DNA of 36,224 nt from an uncultured Bacteroidales bacterium (GTDB lineage: Bacteria > Bacteroidota > Bacteroidia > Bacteroidales > Paludibacteraceae): contig CAIWCC010000191.1 in NCBI GenBank assembly GCA_903911085.1, positions 1 to 36,224 on the forward strand, read 5' to 3'. The notes under the pieces are model-generated. The model made no database searches. It had not been told where the DNA came from and saw only the letters and a program-made list of their open reading frames with translations. The position numbers and the translations under genes were made by a program. Shown here one piece after another: positions 6,409-14,722 of the stretch; the stretch's first letter is position 1, and every line of letters begins with the position of its first letter.

Positions 6409-7125
6409 ATGCTTTACAAAAGACCAAACGATGCATTTTACGCCGAAATCGAGAAACTATCTCTTTCGGAGTTGGAGTTAAAGATAAAGAAATTATATGT
6501 AGTGTTTCAGAAAAGCAGAAGCTACAAAAACTACAAATTGGAAGCATGTCTTTGCCAAAGGAAACATCTTATCAATAAGGACTTTGTGTTTACGCCACTA
6601 GCACTACAGCAGATTGAAAGGGTAAATACCAGCCTTACAGTTTGTACTGCCAAAGTGTTAGCCAAAGCCACCGTTCTAAACCAACATATGAAAGCTGCCA
6701 AACTGGCTGGCGATGATTTTCTGAACGATTACGATATAGAAGCAACAGTGAGAATTAATTATTGGGACGAGGCTTCAGTTTTAATATTAGATGTAGATGA
6801 AAAAAATGGTCAGTCCGATTATGTGGCAATGGCTAATATCATGGCTAACACCGCAACGTGTTATGAGCATTTTCGTTGGTTTCATTTTTGTGACAGAGAC
6901 AATATGGAAAGTAACGATACCGATGAAACCCTTAGCAAGGATTATATGTTGAAAGACAACTGGAACATAGAACTACTAAGCGCACACGAACTGAGCCACA
7001 TTGATTACTTCTGCTATGCTTCGTACGTTCTGTTTATTCATTCAAACTACTCACTATCAGACATTATTCGCATCAAGGATTTTTGTAATGAAGTGAAGGT
7101 AGCGTGGGAGAATATATATGGTTGA
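6409..7125 (+). CDS. Hypothetical protein, 238 aa
   Basis: I do not recognise a family. The first 35 residues (RPND.FYAEIEKLS then a helix ELELKIKKLY) are shared with the broken copy at 5366. The rest is mixed helix and strand with many His, Tyr and Cys (CYEHFRWFHFCDRD near 160, ELSHIDYFCY near 196), no signal peptide and no membrane segment. The histidines and acids near 190-200 (SAHELSH) do not form an HExxH motif. The promoter at 7194 follows 69 nt after the stop, so this gene belongs to a different unit from the DUF262 operon. Confidence 0.65.
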   Translation: MLYKRPNDAFYAEIEKLSLSELELKIKKLYVVFQKSRSYKNYKLEACLCQRKHLINKDFVFTPLALQQIERVNTSLTVCTAKVLAKATVLNQHMKAAKLAGDDFLNDYDIEATVRINYWDEASVLILDVDEKNGQSDYVAMANIMANTATCYEHFRWFHFCDRDNMESNDTDETLSKDYMLKDNWNIELLSAHELSHIDYFCYASYVLFIHSNYSLSDIIRIKDFCNEVKVAWENIYG

Positions 7126-7147
7126 AAAAAGGGATTAGGGAATTAAC

Positions 7148-7168
7148 TTTTCAAAACCACCGATTTTA
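7148..7168 (-). repeat. Inverted partial copy of the AAAATCGG repeat
   Basis: Read on the minus strand this is TAAAATCGGTGGTTTTGAAAA, a shortened form of the 33-nt repeats at 12478 and 14723. Confidence 0.4.
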
Positions 7169-7193
7169 AATTATTGAAAATTTACAGGTATTA

Positions 7194-7227
7194 TTTGTAG
7201 TTTAATTAAATTTTAAAAGTATATTTG
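7194..7227 (+). promoter_or_regulatory. Promoter of the DUF262 operon
   Basis: TTTG at 7194-7197, a 22-nt gap, then TATATTTG at 7220-7227. This is the ordinary Bacteroidota layout. It gives a leader of about 48 nt before 7282. Confidence 0.6.
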
Positions 7228-7281
7228 TGGCGTGAAAAATTGGACATATAATTAAAAACGAAAAATAAAAATAATAATAAA

Positions 7282-7872
7282 ATGGAAAAACACGAAATTC
7301 TAAAACAAATTGAAAATTGCATTATTAATGGATCTATTAATGGATTAGAAAAGAATCTGGATTTATTATTTAATGATATACCAGATGAAGAAACAAGTAA
7401 ACATTTAGCTCTTATCATTGCTAAACTATATACCCGATTTAAGGCAGATATGTTTGCTAAAGTATTGGAAGTTATTATTAGAAAACGTCCTAATTTAGGA
7501 TTGATTAATCATCCAAATAATTTTTTATTTCAGATGGCTGTAGTAAAGGGTTCTAAGGACTTATATGATTGCTATATAGAAGAATCTGCTCTGCCAGCTG
7601 TTGCAAATATGGATTCAGAAGATAAAGATAGTTATATTTATGAGTTGTTAGGTTCTGCTGAAGATTGGACAGCTCAATTATTTGATAATTACAAAGAATG
7701 CGTAAAAGGAATTGATTATAATGGTGCTTTTAGTAGGTACGAAAAGGATTCAAGTATAGCATTGATACATCAGGAAAATTATGAAATAATTGAGACTATT
7801 ATGGAACATTTCAATGCAATTGTTGGTCGACGAGATATTATTAAAGATTTAAGTGAAAGAGTTGGTCTGTAG
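7282..7872 (+). CDS. Helical protein of unknown function, first gene of the DUF262 operon
   Basis: A 196-residue soluble protein made of short paired helices (for example ILKQIENCII...GLEKNLDLLF, then ALIIAKLYTRF and MFAKVLEVII), reminiscent of ankyrin- or TPR-like solenoids, but no repeat matches a consensus clearly. It is first after the promoter at 7194-7227 and ends 22 nt before the DUF262 gene, so the four genes to 11763 probably share a transcript. Its job in the operon cannot be read from sequence; a sensor or adaptor is possible. Confidence 0.65.
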   Translation: MEKHEILKQIENCIINGSINGLEKNLDLLFNDIPDEETSKHLALIIAKLYTRFKADMFAKVLEVIIRKRPNLGLINHPNNFLFQMAVVKGSKDLYDCYIEESALPAVANMDSEDKDSYIYELLGSAEDWTAQLFDNYKECVKGIDYNGAFSRYEKDSSIALIHQENYEIIETIMEHFNAIVGRRDIIKDLSERVGL

Positions 7873-7894
7873 TGATTATAACTAAAAAAATTTT

Positions 7895-9652
7895 ATGATG
7901 AGAAATTTTTTTATTGGAAGTATTGGGCAACCTAATGAAGATTATGGCAATGAGAATTTTGAACGTTGTATAAAAAATAATGGACACTTCATGAATGAAG
8001 ACACAAAAATGAAAGGTGTTTTTAATAGAGTAAGTGCGGGTTCAATTTTTATTCTTAAATATAATGATTGTCTTATTGCTTATGGTGAGGTGACAAAAAC
8101 AACAAAGCTAGATAAAACTGATTTTGGGGATTGGAATTATATAGTTTATGTAGATAAGTGGTATTTCTTCGATGATACAAATCAGAAAAGAGGGGTTAAT
8201 AATTATGGTGTCTCTTACGAAACAATACAAGGTGGTGGACAAATGGCAACCATAAAAGAAGTGACACAGTTATACGGTATAAAAAAAATTAAAGAGATAA
8301 ATGACCACAATGAATTGTTTAATCGAATACAAGATATTGATGTTAAACCAAGAGAAACCAATGAAAATACTCAACAAATGGAGAATGTAGAACTTCACAC
8401 AAAAACACTTGGACAGATATTTCAAATAAACGAGTCAATCGAGAATCGCCTTGAATTTCCACTTTCAATTCCTGATTATCAACGAATTTATTGTTGGACA
8501 GAAAAAAATGTTCATAAATTATTAGATGATATTGTTGAAAGTGAAAATAAAACATATCATTTAGGGAGTGTGATTTTACATAAAACAAATAATACTTATG
8601 CAATTGTAGATGGTCAACAAAGATTGGTAACACTTTCTTTATTGCTTTTACAACTTCAAAATGAAGAATCTCCACTATTAAATGAAACGTTTGAATCAAC
8701 AGAAGCTCAAGCGTATATTGCCTACAATAAAACATTGATTAAGAATTATGTAGAAAGAAATAAGGATAAAATTAATGTAGAAAATTTGTTAGACAAACTT
8801 CAATTCAGTGTTTTGATTATCAATGATGGTTCGTTGGATTTGGCTTACACTTTCTTCTCTAATCAAAATTCGAGAGGTAAATCACTGACAGACTATGATT
8901 TATTAAAGGCTCACCACCTTCGTTATGTTCATATTGAAAAACAGGCAATACATTTAGCGGAACGTTGGGATAATATGGTGTTGAATTCTAGCAACGATGC
9001 AAGCGATAAAGAATTAGGGCGTACTTTTGGAATTTATCTGTTCAGAATGCGGAAATGGATGCGAAAAAAACAGTGGAGTGAGAATCAGAAATTCAAGGTA
9101 AAAACTGAGTTTGAAGCTGCCTCAACCATTGTTGATGTGCCACCTTTCGGCGAAAAATTTCATTACTATGAATCAATTCAAGGTGGTGCACATTTTTTTG
9201 CTTACGCTGACCACTATATTTATAAATTCAGAAATTTTTCTCAAACGCCTGAATTTATATCACTTAATGCATTAGGCAGTGAATCACATTGGTGGTACAA
9301 AGATGCAATAGAAACTCTATTGTTTGCCTATTATCTGAAGTTTGGCACTATATATTTGAGCGAAGCATTGTTTTGCATAGAGCAAATCATCTCTGAGCAC
9401 AGATACGGTTCAGGTCGCTCTAGTCTTCGGGCTGTATTAGAACACGCAAGCAATTCTGAGATTGTAATGATGATTGACCAAGCCACTTCGCCTACTTTTT
9501 TCTTGGCAGAGACATTACAGTTAATAAAAAAACAATCTCCATTTGAGGAAAAGAAAGGAATACAGATAAGGTATTATAATAAAGTTGTTGGTATTCAAAG
9601 CCAGTTGAAAAAATCAATGTGCATAGACAGTATTGTTAATCTAATAAACTAA
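7895..9652 (+). CDS. DUF262 (GmrS-like) protein with an N-terminal PUA/EVE-like domain
   Basis: 585 residues. Residues 1-140 look like a PUA/EVE-type fold (SAGSIFILKYNDCLIAYGEV, then a W-rich strand and an ETIQGGG loop); such domains read modified bases in other restriction proteins. The DUF262 domain follows: IPDYQRIYCW near 192-201, IVDGQQRLVTL with DGQQR at 239-243, and FSNQNSRGKSLTDYDLLKAH near 322-341. DGQQR is the signature of the GmrS ParB-like nucleotidase domain. No DUF1524 nuclease motif is present at the C terminus, so the nuclease is probably supplied by the next gene, 14 nt downstream. Role in type IV restriction is inferred from the family. Confidence 0.8.
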   Translation: MMRNFFIGSIGQPNEDYGNENFERCIKNNGHFMNEDTKMKGVFNRVSAGSIFILKYNDCLIAYGEVTKTTKLDKTDFGDWNYIVYVDKWYFFDDTNQKRGVNNYGVSYETIQGGGQMATIKEVTQLYGIKKIKEINDHNELFNRIQDIDVKPRETNENTQQMENVELHTKTLGQIFQINESIENRLEFPLSIPDYQRIYCWTEKNVHKLLDDIVESENKTYHLGSVILHKTNNTYAIVDGQQRLVTLSLLLLQLQNEESPLLNETFESTEAQAYIAYNKTLIKNYVERNKDKINVENLLDKLQFSVLIINDGSLDLAYTFFSNQNSRGKSLTDYDLLKAHHLRYVHIEKQAIHLAERWDNMVLNSSNDASDKELGRTFGIYLFRMRKWMRKKQWSENQKFKVKTEFEAASTIVDVPPFGEKFHYYESIQGGAHFFAYADHYIYKFRNFSQTPEFISLNALGSESHWWYKDAIETLLFAYYLKFGTIYLSEALFCIEQIISEHRYGSGRSSLRAVLEHASNSEIVMMIDQATSPTFFLAETLQLIKKQSPFEEKKGIQIRYYNKVVGIQSQLKKSMCIDSIVNLIN

Positions 9653-9666
9653 AACAATAAATAAAA

Positions 9667-11490
9667 ATGGAATCAAATTTAAAATATACACCTGCAACTA
9701 TTGCATTGAGCAAAACAGTTTTTTCAATTCCTTTATATCAACGTTTGTTTGAATGGGAAAAACCTCAAATTACACAACTACTTAATGACTTATACGAGGG
9801 CTTTAATCAAAAACCAAATGAACCTTATTACATTGGTATGCTTACAGCTCATAACAACGACTTAGTGGATGGTCAGCAACGTTTTACGGTACTAATGTTG
9901 ATGGCAATAGCATTTAATTGGGACCAAGAATTTCACAACCTAAATACAACTTGTGATGAAAAAAATGAACCTAGATTAACATTTTTTGCTCGAAAAAAAG
10001 ATGAAAATTATTTAATGGCCAAATTGAATGGAGTAGAACTTCCAGAATATAAGAATGCCAAGATGGAAGCTGGAATTGAATGTATAACTGATTTTATCAA
10101 GAATTTAGATAAAAAGGATGAATTTAAAAACTATGTTTTCAATCAGCTTACTTTTTTCATTTCAGAGCTGCCATCAGAATACAGTTCCCAAGATTTAAAT
10201 CGCTATTTCGAAGCAATGAATGCGACAGGTAGAGGATTGGAAAATCACGAAATTCTGAAAGTGAATTTGTTGAAATATGTATCAGCCGATAAACAAGCCA
10301 ACTACACAAGGATTTGGAATGTTGTAGCTGATATGGATAAGCAATTAATCAGACCCAGGTATGTAAATAAAATTCAAGAGGATAAAAGCAAGTTAGGAGA
10401 ACGTCAAGTTTCTGCATTAGAATGTATTACGAACACACATAAGTTATTAGAATGCTGCAATAGTTCAAATTCATCGGATAAAATATCAACTGATTACAAA
10501 TCAATTAAGGAAATTACAGAAGTTTCGATACCACCAAAAGAAAATTATCGTTCAATTGGCGAAAGGGCAATTCTTAATTTCCCCGAATTTTTATTACAAG
10601 TTTTACGGTTACAAATTGGAGAAGAAGAACAACTAAAAACACCAAATTTCTTTAATGTTCACAAACTGCAAGAAACATTTGAGTGTCTTAAGAGAGATAC
10701 TGAAAGCGTTGAATTGTTTTTCCAAAACCTCTTAAAATATAGAATTCTTTTCGATTATTTTATTATTCGTGTTAGTAATAAAGATGACAATACAACCACC
10801 TATACTTTGGCATTTAAGGAAGACGAAAATGATAATACGAATAGGGAAAAACTGATTAAATATCAATCAATGCTTTATGTAAGTACAACTTCAAATATCT
10901 GGTTAACAAAAGCATTGAGCTATCTTGATGAAAAACCAATAGAAGTTTCATTGGAATCTTTTTATCAGAAATTAATTGATTTTGATAATGATTATAGACA
11001 TTGTAAAGATGGCTTATCACTTAAATATGGAGAAATTGACCGCTACTGGTTCTGGCGATTGGATTATTATTTATGGAAAGCGGAAATTGAGAAAATCGAT
11101 GAAAATCCAAACAAGGTTATTTTGGGTTATACATTTAAACCAAATCGTTCCATTGAACATTTACACCCTCAAACTAGTACTGAGGAATGGAAAGAAGAAG
11201 ATTTACATAGCTTTGGAAATTTAGCTATGATTTCTCCAGAGTTTAATTCTACTCAGAGCAATGATGATATTAGACTGAAATTTGCAAGAATTGAAACGCA
11301 AATTGCAGAAAAAAACATACTTGAAAGTATTAAAATGCTTTTAATGTACAATATGGGAAATGGGAAGAATTGGACTCAAGCATTGGCACAAGCACATGAA
11401 ATTGAAATGAGAAAAATTTTAAGTGACTCATTTCCAAATGAAGGATATGAAAAGATAAAAAGTGAATTAATTCCACCAAATAAAAACTAG
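9667..11490 (+). CDS. DUF262-DUF1524 (GmrSD-like) protein with an HNH nuclease motif
   Basis: 607 residues. The N-terminal DUF262 domain has IPLYQRLFEW (residues 17-26), DGQQRFTVL with DGQQR at 68-72, and NATGRGLENHEILKVNLLKY later. The C-terminal DUF1524 part has IEHLHPQ (496-502) and HSFGNLAMIS from 514 with NSTQSN, the His-Me-finger nuclease motif of GmrD. Known GmrSD enzymes cut phage DNA carrying modified cytosines and depend on nucleotide binding by DUF262. With two DUF262 proteins side by side, one carrying the nuclease and one a putative base reader, a split type IV restriction system is the likeliest reading. Confidence 0.85.
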   Translation: MESNLKYTPATIALSKTVFSIPLYQRLFEWEKPQITQLLNDLYEGFNQKPNEPYYIGMLTAHNNDLVDGQQRFTVLMLMAIAFNWDQEFHNLNTTCDEKNEPRLTFFARKKDENYLMAKLNGVELPEYKNAKMEAGIECITDFIKNLDKKDEFKNYVFNQLTFFISELPSEYSSQDLNRYFEAMNATGRGLENHEILKVNLLKYVSADKQANYTRIWNVVADMDKQLIRPRYVNKIQEDKSKLGERQVSALECITNTHKLLECCNSSNSSDKISTDYKSIKEITEVSIPPKENYRSIGERAILNFPEFLLQVLRLQIGEEEQLKTPNFFNVHKLQETFECLKRDTESVELFFQNLLKYRILFDYFIIRVSNKDDNTTTYTLAFKEDENDNTNREKLIKYQSMLYVSTTSNIWLTKALSYLDEKPIEVSLESFYQKLIDFDNDYRHCKDGLSLKYGEIDRYWFWRLDYYLWKAEIEKIDENPNKVILGYTFKPNRSIEHLHPQTSTEEWKEEDLHSFGNLAMISPEFNSTQSNDDIRLKFARIETQIAEKNILESIKMLLMYNMGNGKNWTQALAQAHEIEMRKILSDSFPNEGYEKIKSELIPPNKN

Positions 11491-11496
11491 CTAATT

Positions 11497-11763
11497 ATGA
11501 CAAAAGAAGAATTAGAAGAAATCGTTGTAGAATTTCGTGATAAATCAAGTCAAGCGAGCCTCGAAGATGAAACAGAAGCTGCTCAACTTGATCGCTTTGC
11601 CGATTGGGTTGAAAGTGATATTGAAAACTTTGATGATGTAGATGACAAAGAAGAACTTTGGGAATTATTTCTTGAGGTACATGACGAAGATGCTGTTTGG
11701 GATGCTTACTTTCCTGAAGGAGATGATGATGATTCAATAACAGACTATCTCACAAAGGAATAA
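11497..11763 (+). CDS. Very acidic small protein, last gene of the DUF262 operon
   Basis: 88 residues with 34 Asp/Glu and only 6 Lys/Arg, giving a net charge of about -28 spread along the whole chain. It has no signal peptide or membrane segment and I do not recognise a family. The start is 6 nt after the nuclease gene, and a strong terminator follows 5 nt after the stop, so it belongs to the operon. Such charge density recalls DNA-mimic proteins that bind nucleases, but a plain acidic chaperone or regulator is equally possible. The DNA-mimic idea is inference. Confidence 0.7.
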   Translation: MTKEELEEIVVEFRDKSSQASLEDETEAAQLDRFADWVESDIENFDDVDDKEELWELFLEVHDEDAVWDAYFPEGDDDDSITDYLTKE

Positions 11764-11767
11764 TTTT

Positions 11768-11802
11768 AAAACTCCCTGCTTCCCCGAAGCAGGGAGTTTT
11801 TT
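11768..11802 (+). terminator. Perfect intrinsic terminator of the DUF262 operon
   Basis: A 15-bp perfect stem (11768-11782 with 11786-11800) around a CCC loop, flanked by A on the left and T on the right. It could act in both directions. Confidence 0.9.
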
Positions 11803-11828
11803 GCAAGTCGCTACAAACTAAGCCTCAC

Positions 11829-11854
11829 TTTGGCATACCTCTTTCCTATCTTTG
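11829..11854 (+). promoter_or_regulatory. TTTGGCA-type promoter B
   Basis: TTTGGCATA from 11829, a 14-nt gap, TATCTTTG at 11847-11854. The ATG of the next gene is 29 nt further on. Confidence 0.7.
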
Positions 11855-11882
11855 CACCATCATCAAATTAAAACAGAATATT

Positions 11883-12413
11883 ATGGCAAAAACATTAACT
11901 CATAAGGAAAGAGAGCAAATCGAACGATTTGAAATTCAACGACAAAAGAAGATCTATTACGATAGCGATAAGCAATTGACATTGCCTCGGCATTCACGTA
12001 CGTATTACGATTGTTATGGTCATCATGCCAAGGACATACCCATCGAGGGGCGGATACTAGATTTGGGCTTTCTGGTACACCACGGATTTGATTTACACGA
12101 GTCGGTTCGGAAATACAAAGAAGACCGTCCAGAATCCATTACTTCTTGTATTCCTCAGACATTTGAATTTTATATCGTCTATATGCGTTATGGTGAAACA
12201 CTTCATTTTATAAACAGCATCCTTAATAAACTATCCGAAACTGAAATCATTCAACTCTTTATCGATGAGGTAAAGCTGCGATACAATGATGTTGAGTTTC
12301 GGGTAAAAATGGCTGATTGGAAAGATGAAAAGCTGATAGAAATGTCGAATGGTGATAAAGCCACGTTCAACCGATTGATCACTACAACTGAACTGACAAA
12401 ACAAATTGTGTAG
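11883..12413 (+). CDS. Hypothetical protein, 176 aa, own promoter and terminator
   Basis: A soluble protein with a basic helical start (HKEREQIERFEIQRQKK) and a middle rich in Tyr, His and Asp (SRTYYDCYGHHAKD near 38-51). I do not recognise a family. The start at 11883 fits promoter B, whose transcript would begin near 11860. A terminator follows directly, so it is a single-gene unit. Its promoter is one of five TTTGGCA-type promoters here, linking it to the SprT/AAA pair, the MORN-like protein and the WYL regulator. Confidence 0.7.
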   Translation: MAKTLTHKEREQIERFEIQRQKKIYYDSDKQLTLPRHSRTYYDCYGHHAKDIPIEGRILDLGFLVHHGFDLHESVRKYKEDRPESITSCIPQTFEFYIVYMRYGETLHFINSILNKLSETEIIQLFIDEVKLRYNDVEFRVKMADWKDEKLIEMSNGDKATFNRLITTTELTKQIV

Positions 12414-12418
12414 TTCGA

Positions 12419-12456
12419 AAAAAATCCCTGCTTCAATTATGAAGTAGGGATTTTTT
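12419..12456 (+). terminator. Intrinsic terminator
   Basis: AAAATCCCTGCTTCA and TGAAGTAGGGATTTT pair with one mismatch around a short loop and end in TTTTTT. Confidence 0.85.
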
Positions 12457-12477
12457 ATATTTTATCAAGGCATTTCG

Positions 12478-12510
12478 AAAATCGGCGGTTTTGGAGGGTT
12501 GAAAATCTTA
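12478..12510 (+). repeat. 33-nt repeat after a terminator, copy 1
   Basis: Contains ATCGGCGGTTTTGGAGGG. Matches 14723-14755 with about 3 differences. Both copies lie 20-25 nt after an intrinsic terminator. Confidence 0.7.
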
Positions 12511-12571
12511 CCAGTTCTAGCATATCTATTTGCTAATTATTATTTTGTTAATCGCTATGCCTATGCTTTAC

Positions 12572-12597
12572 TTTGGCATTTCTCATCAATACCTTTG
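12572..12597 (+). promoter_or_regulatory. TTTGGCA-type promoter C
   Basis: TTTGGCATT from 12572, a 14-nt gap, TACCTTTG at 12590-12597. It serves the short leader frame at 12630 and the SprT/AAA operon. Confidence 0.7.
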
Positions 12598-12629
12598 TGC
12601 TTAATCCATAAAACAGGAGAGAATTAAAA

Positions 12630-12665
12630 ATGGAAACAATAAAAATTAAAAACCTTATGATATGA
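12630..12665 (+). CDS. 11-codon leader peptide frame
   Basis: ATG 12630 opens METIKIKNLMI and stops at TGA 12663-12665, which overlaps the ATG of the metalloprotease gene (12662) as ATGA. An AGGAGA 11 nt upstream is a better ribosome site than anything before 12662. Translation of the short frame could therefore carry ribosomes into the next gene. Its expression is inferred. Confidence 0.4.
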   Translation: METIKIKNLMI

Positions 12666-13027
12666 TACTTGAAGTGTTAAAGAAGGTTTTGGAAAACAAA
12701 TACACAGGTAATGAAATAGAAAAAAAGCGATTGTTAGAGGTTTTATTTTTAACCCAGGAATATCTAAACAAATACAATCTCTCGGATATTGAAATTAGAT
12801 TCACAAAAAGCGAACGCGCCTACGGGTTATGCAGTGAGAGTGGAGATACTATATCATTGAATTTATTTCATGCTATGTGGGATAACTTAGAAAGTGTTAA
12901 AGAAACTATTCTGCATGAAATCGCCCATGCAATGACAAGTGGAGAAGGACATTTTATAGAATGGCAAAAGAAGGCGATTGAACTTGGTCTTAGTTATGAA
13001 CATATACAACGTTATAAACAACTTTAA
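12662..13027 (+). CDS. SprT-like zinc metalloprotease
   Basis: 121 residues, close to a minimal SprT-like domain. Residues near 82-90 read ILHEIAHAM, the HExxH zinc-binding site with its catalytic Glu. The third histidine is in GEGHFIEWQKKA about 10 residues later, the normal SprT spacing. The N-terminal half is a helix pair with YNLSDIEIRFTKS, another SprT feature. SprT/Spartan proteins cut DNA-bound proteins, but this protein lacks the extra zinc ribbon. It lies 2 nt before an AAA+ ATPase, which suggests the two act together. There is no signal peptide, so it should be cytoplasmic. Confidence 0.8.
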   Translation: MILEVLKKVLENKYTGNEIEKKRLLEVLFLTQEYLNKYNLSDIEIRFTKSERAYGLCSESGDTISLNLFHAMWDNLESVKETILHEIAHAMTSGEGHFIEWQKKAIELGLSYEHIQRYKQL

Positions 13028-13029
13028 AT

Positions 13030-14592
13030 ATGAATAGAAAAATAATTGAAAATCAGTTTAATAAATATCTTCAGATTTATCATTCTACAGAAGATGACAA
13101 ACTATTACTTAAAAACTTAAAGAATTGCTATCATCAAGAAGAAGTTGATTTGACTTTGTGTTCAGAAGATTTTTTGAGTTTCATGCTTAATGAATCTGAC
13201 CTAGATGTTGAAATTAAAACTCAAATTGCACTGAAACATCAAGAATTGATCATAAACTTCCCAAAAAAGAAAGAAGTTTTTGAGGATAGCTCAATAACTG
13301 GTATTGACAGGATTTTTGAGTTTTATAATCAGCACCTTAAAAATAAACCATATAATTTCCAAATTTATTTCTTTGGAAAAATAATTCCAGTCAAATTGAG
13401 TTTTGAAATTGTAAATGCGAGTAGGTTAGCGCCAAGACATGTACTGCTTCAATATGAAATAACTTTGTGTGGTATATTTAATGAGGAGAGGAATATTAAG
13501 ATATTTCAAAAAGACATTAAAAATGCGAAAGCTAAATATAAAAAATGTGTCTTCTATGATCTTATGAAAGAATTTGGGCTTTTTAAACTGGAAATTGATT
13601 TAATTGAATATCAAAATTTAATTGAAAAAACCATAACACTATCAAAACAAAACGGAATACAGTTTCTAACTAATCAAAAAGTACTAGAATACAATAATAA
13701 TTTCACTTGGTATTTATTGACTAATAGCGATACGTTTTCAAAAGTAATTTTAGAAATGGAATTGCAAATTCGTGAGATGCGAAATCGCTACCAGAATGAT
13801 CAAGAAATAATAGATATTACAACACCTTATGTTCGAATTTTCTCATTATCCAAAAAGCGATATTATTTTATACATATAGAAGATCTTATACCCTATCAGT
13901 ATGATAAAGAATCCTTTTCAAAATTGGTAATTCCTGAAGAAACACGAAGTCTGTTGTCCCGTGTTTTTCAATCCAATATTAAGGATTATTACGGTGATTT
14001 TATAAAATCTAAACATGGCGGAATGGTTATATTGGCAGAAGGTCCAACAGGTGTAGGTAAAACTTCTACCGCCGAGGTATATGCCGAATTACTTGAAAAG
14101 CCTTTGTATATGGTACAATTGGACGAACTTGGAACTGATGCCAGATCAATTGAAGATAACCTTTCTGTTATTTTTAAACGTGTACAGAAATGGAATGCTG
14201 TTTTACTCTTTGATGAAATTGATGTGTATTTATTCCGTAGGGAAAATGACTTGGCACAATCTGCAATTGTTGGGGTGTTTCTGAGGTTGTTAGATTATTT
14301 TACTGGATTAATATTTTTCACGACCAATAGAAGTTCAGTTTTAGACTCAGCCATTTTAAGTCGAATATCTCTTAAAATAAAATACGAAAAGTTAAATGAG
14401 AAAACCCAACTTGAAATTTGGAATAGCAAACTTATTGATGCCCAAGTAGCGATTGACTCCCTTCAAATACTCCCTAATTTAATGCTAAATGGTCGTCAAA
14501 TAAAAAATACCATACGAGTGGCTAAAGTGGTTTACGGGAATCAACTCAAAGAAAAGGAGGTTGCTCGATTAATTGAAAAATATATTGTTTAA
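13030..14592 (+). CDS. AAA+ ATPase paired with the SprT-like protease
   Basis: 520 residues. About 300 N-terminal residues match nothing I know. The AAA+ module follows: Walker A GPTGVGKT at 338-345, Walker B LLFDEID with Asp395-Glu396, sensor 1 FFTTNRSS about 30 residues later, an arginine-finger-like SRIS, and an ARQIKN-like NGRQIKNTIRVAK in the lid. This is the classic remodelling AAA layout (FtsH/Bcs1/CDC48 type lid). No protease motif is present in this protein itself. The 2-nt gap and shared promoter imply one operon and probably one complex. Substrate is unknown. Confidence 0.8.
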   Translation: MNRKIIENQFNKYLQIYHSTEDDKLLLKNLKNCYHQEEVDLTLCSEDFLSFMLNESDLDVEIKTQIALKHQELIINFPKKKEVFEDSSITGIDRIFEFYNQHLKNKPYNFQIYFFGKIIPVKLSFEIVNASRLAPRHVLLQYEITLCGIFNEERNIKIFQKDIKNAKAKYKKCVFYDLMKEFGLFKLEIDLIEYQNLIEKTITLSKQNGIQFLTNQKVLEYNNNFTWYLLTNSDTFSKVILEMELQIREMRNRYQNDQEIIDITTPYVRIFSLSKKRYYFIHIEDLIPYQYDKESFSKLVIPEETRSLLSRVFQSNIKDYYGDFIKSKHGGMVILAEGPTGVGKTSTAEVYAELLEKPLYMVQLDELGTDARSIEDNLSVIFKRVQKWNAVLLFDEIDVYLFRRENDLAQSAIVGVFLRLLDYFTGLIFFTTNRSSVLDSAILSRISLKIKYEKLNEKTQLEIWNSKLIDAQVAIDSLQILPNLMLNGRQIKNTIRVAKVVYGNQLKEKEVARLIEKYIV

Positions 14593-14662
14593 GTGTGGAT
14601 GGGTTCATTTCGCAAAAAAAATATGGGTGTAATAATTTTTGTTCAAAACAGATTGTATGATT

Positions 14663-14701
14663 AAATCCTCTACTTTCTCAACAGAAAAGCAGGGGATTTT
14701 T
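14663..14701 (+). terminator. Intrinsic terminator after the AAA+ gene
   Basis: AAATCCTCTACTTT pairs with AAAAGCAGGGGATTT apart from a mismatch and a wobble, followed by TTTTT. Confidence 0.75.
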
Positions 14702-14722
14702 GCTTATTATCAACAAATTCTC

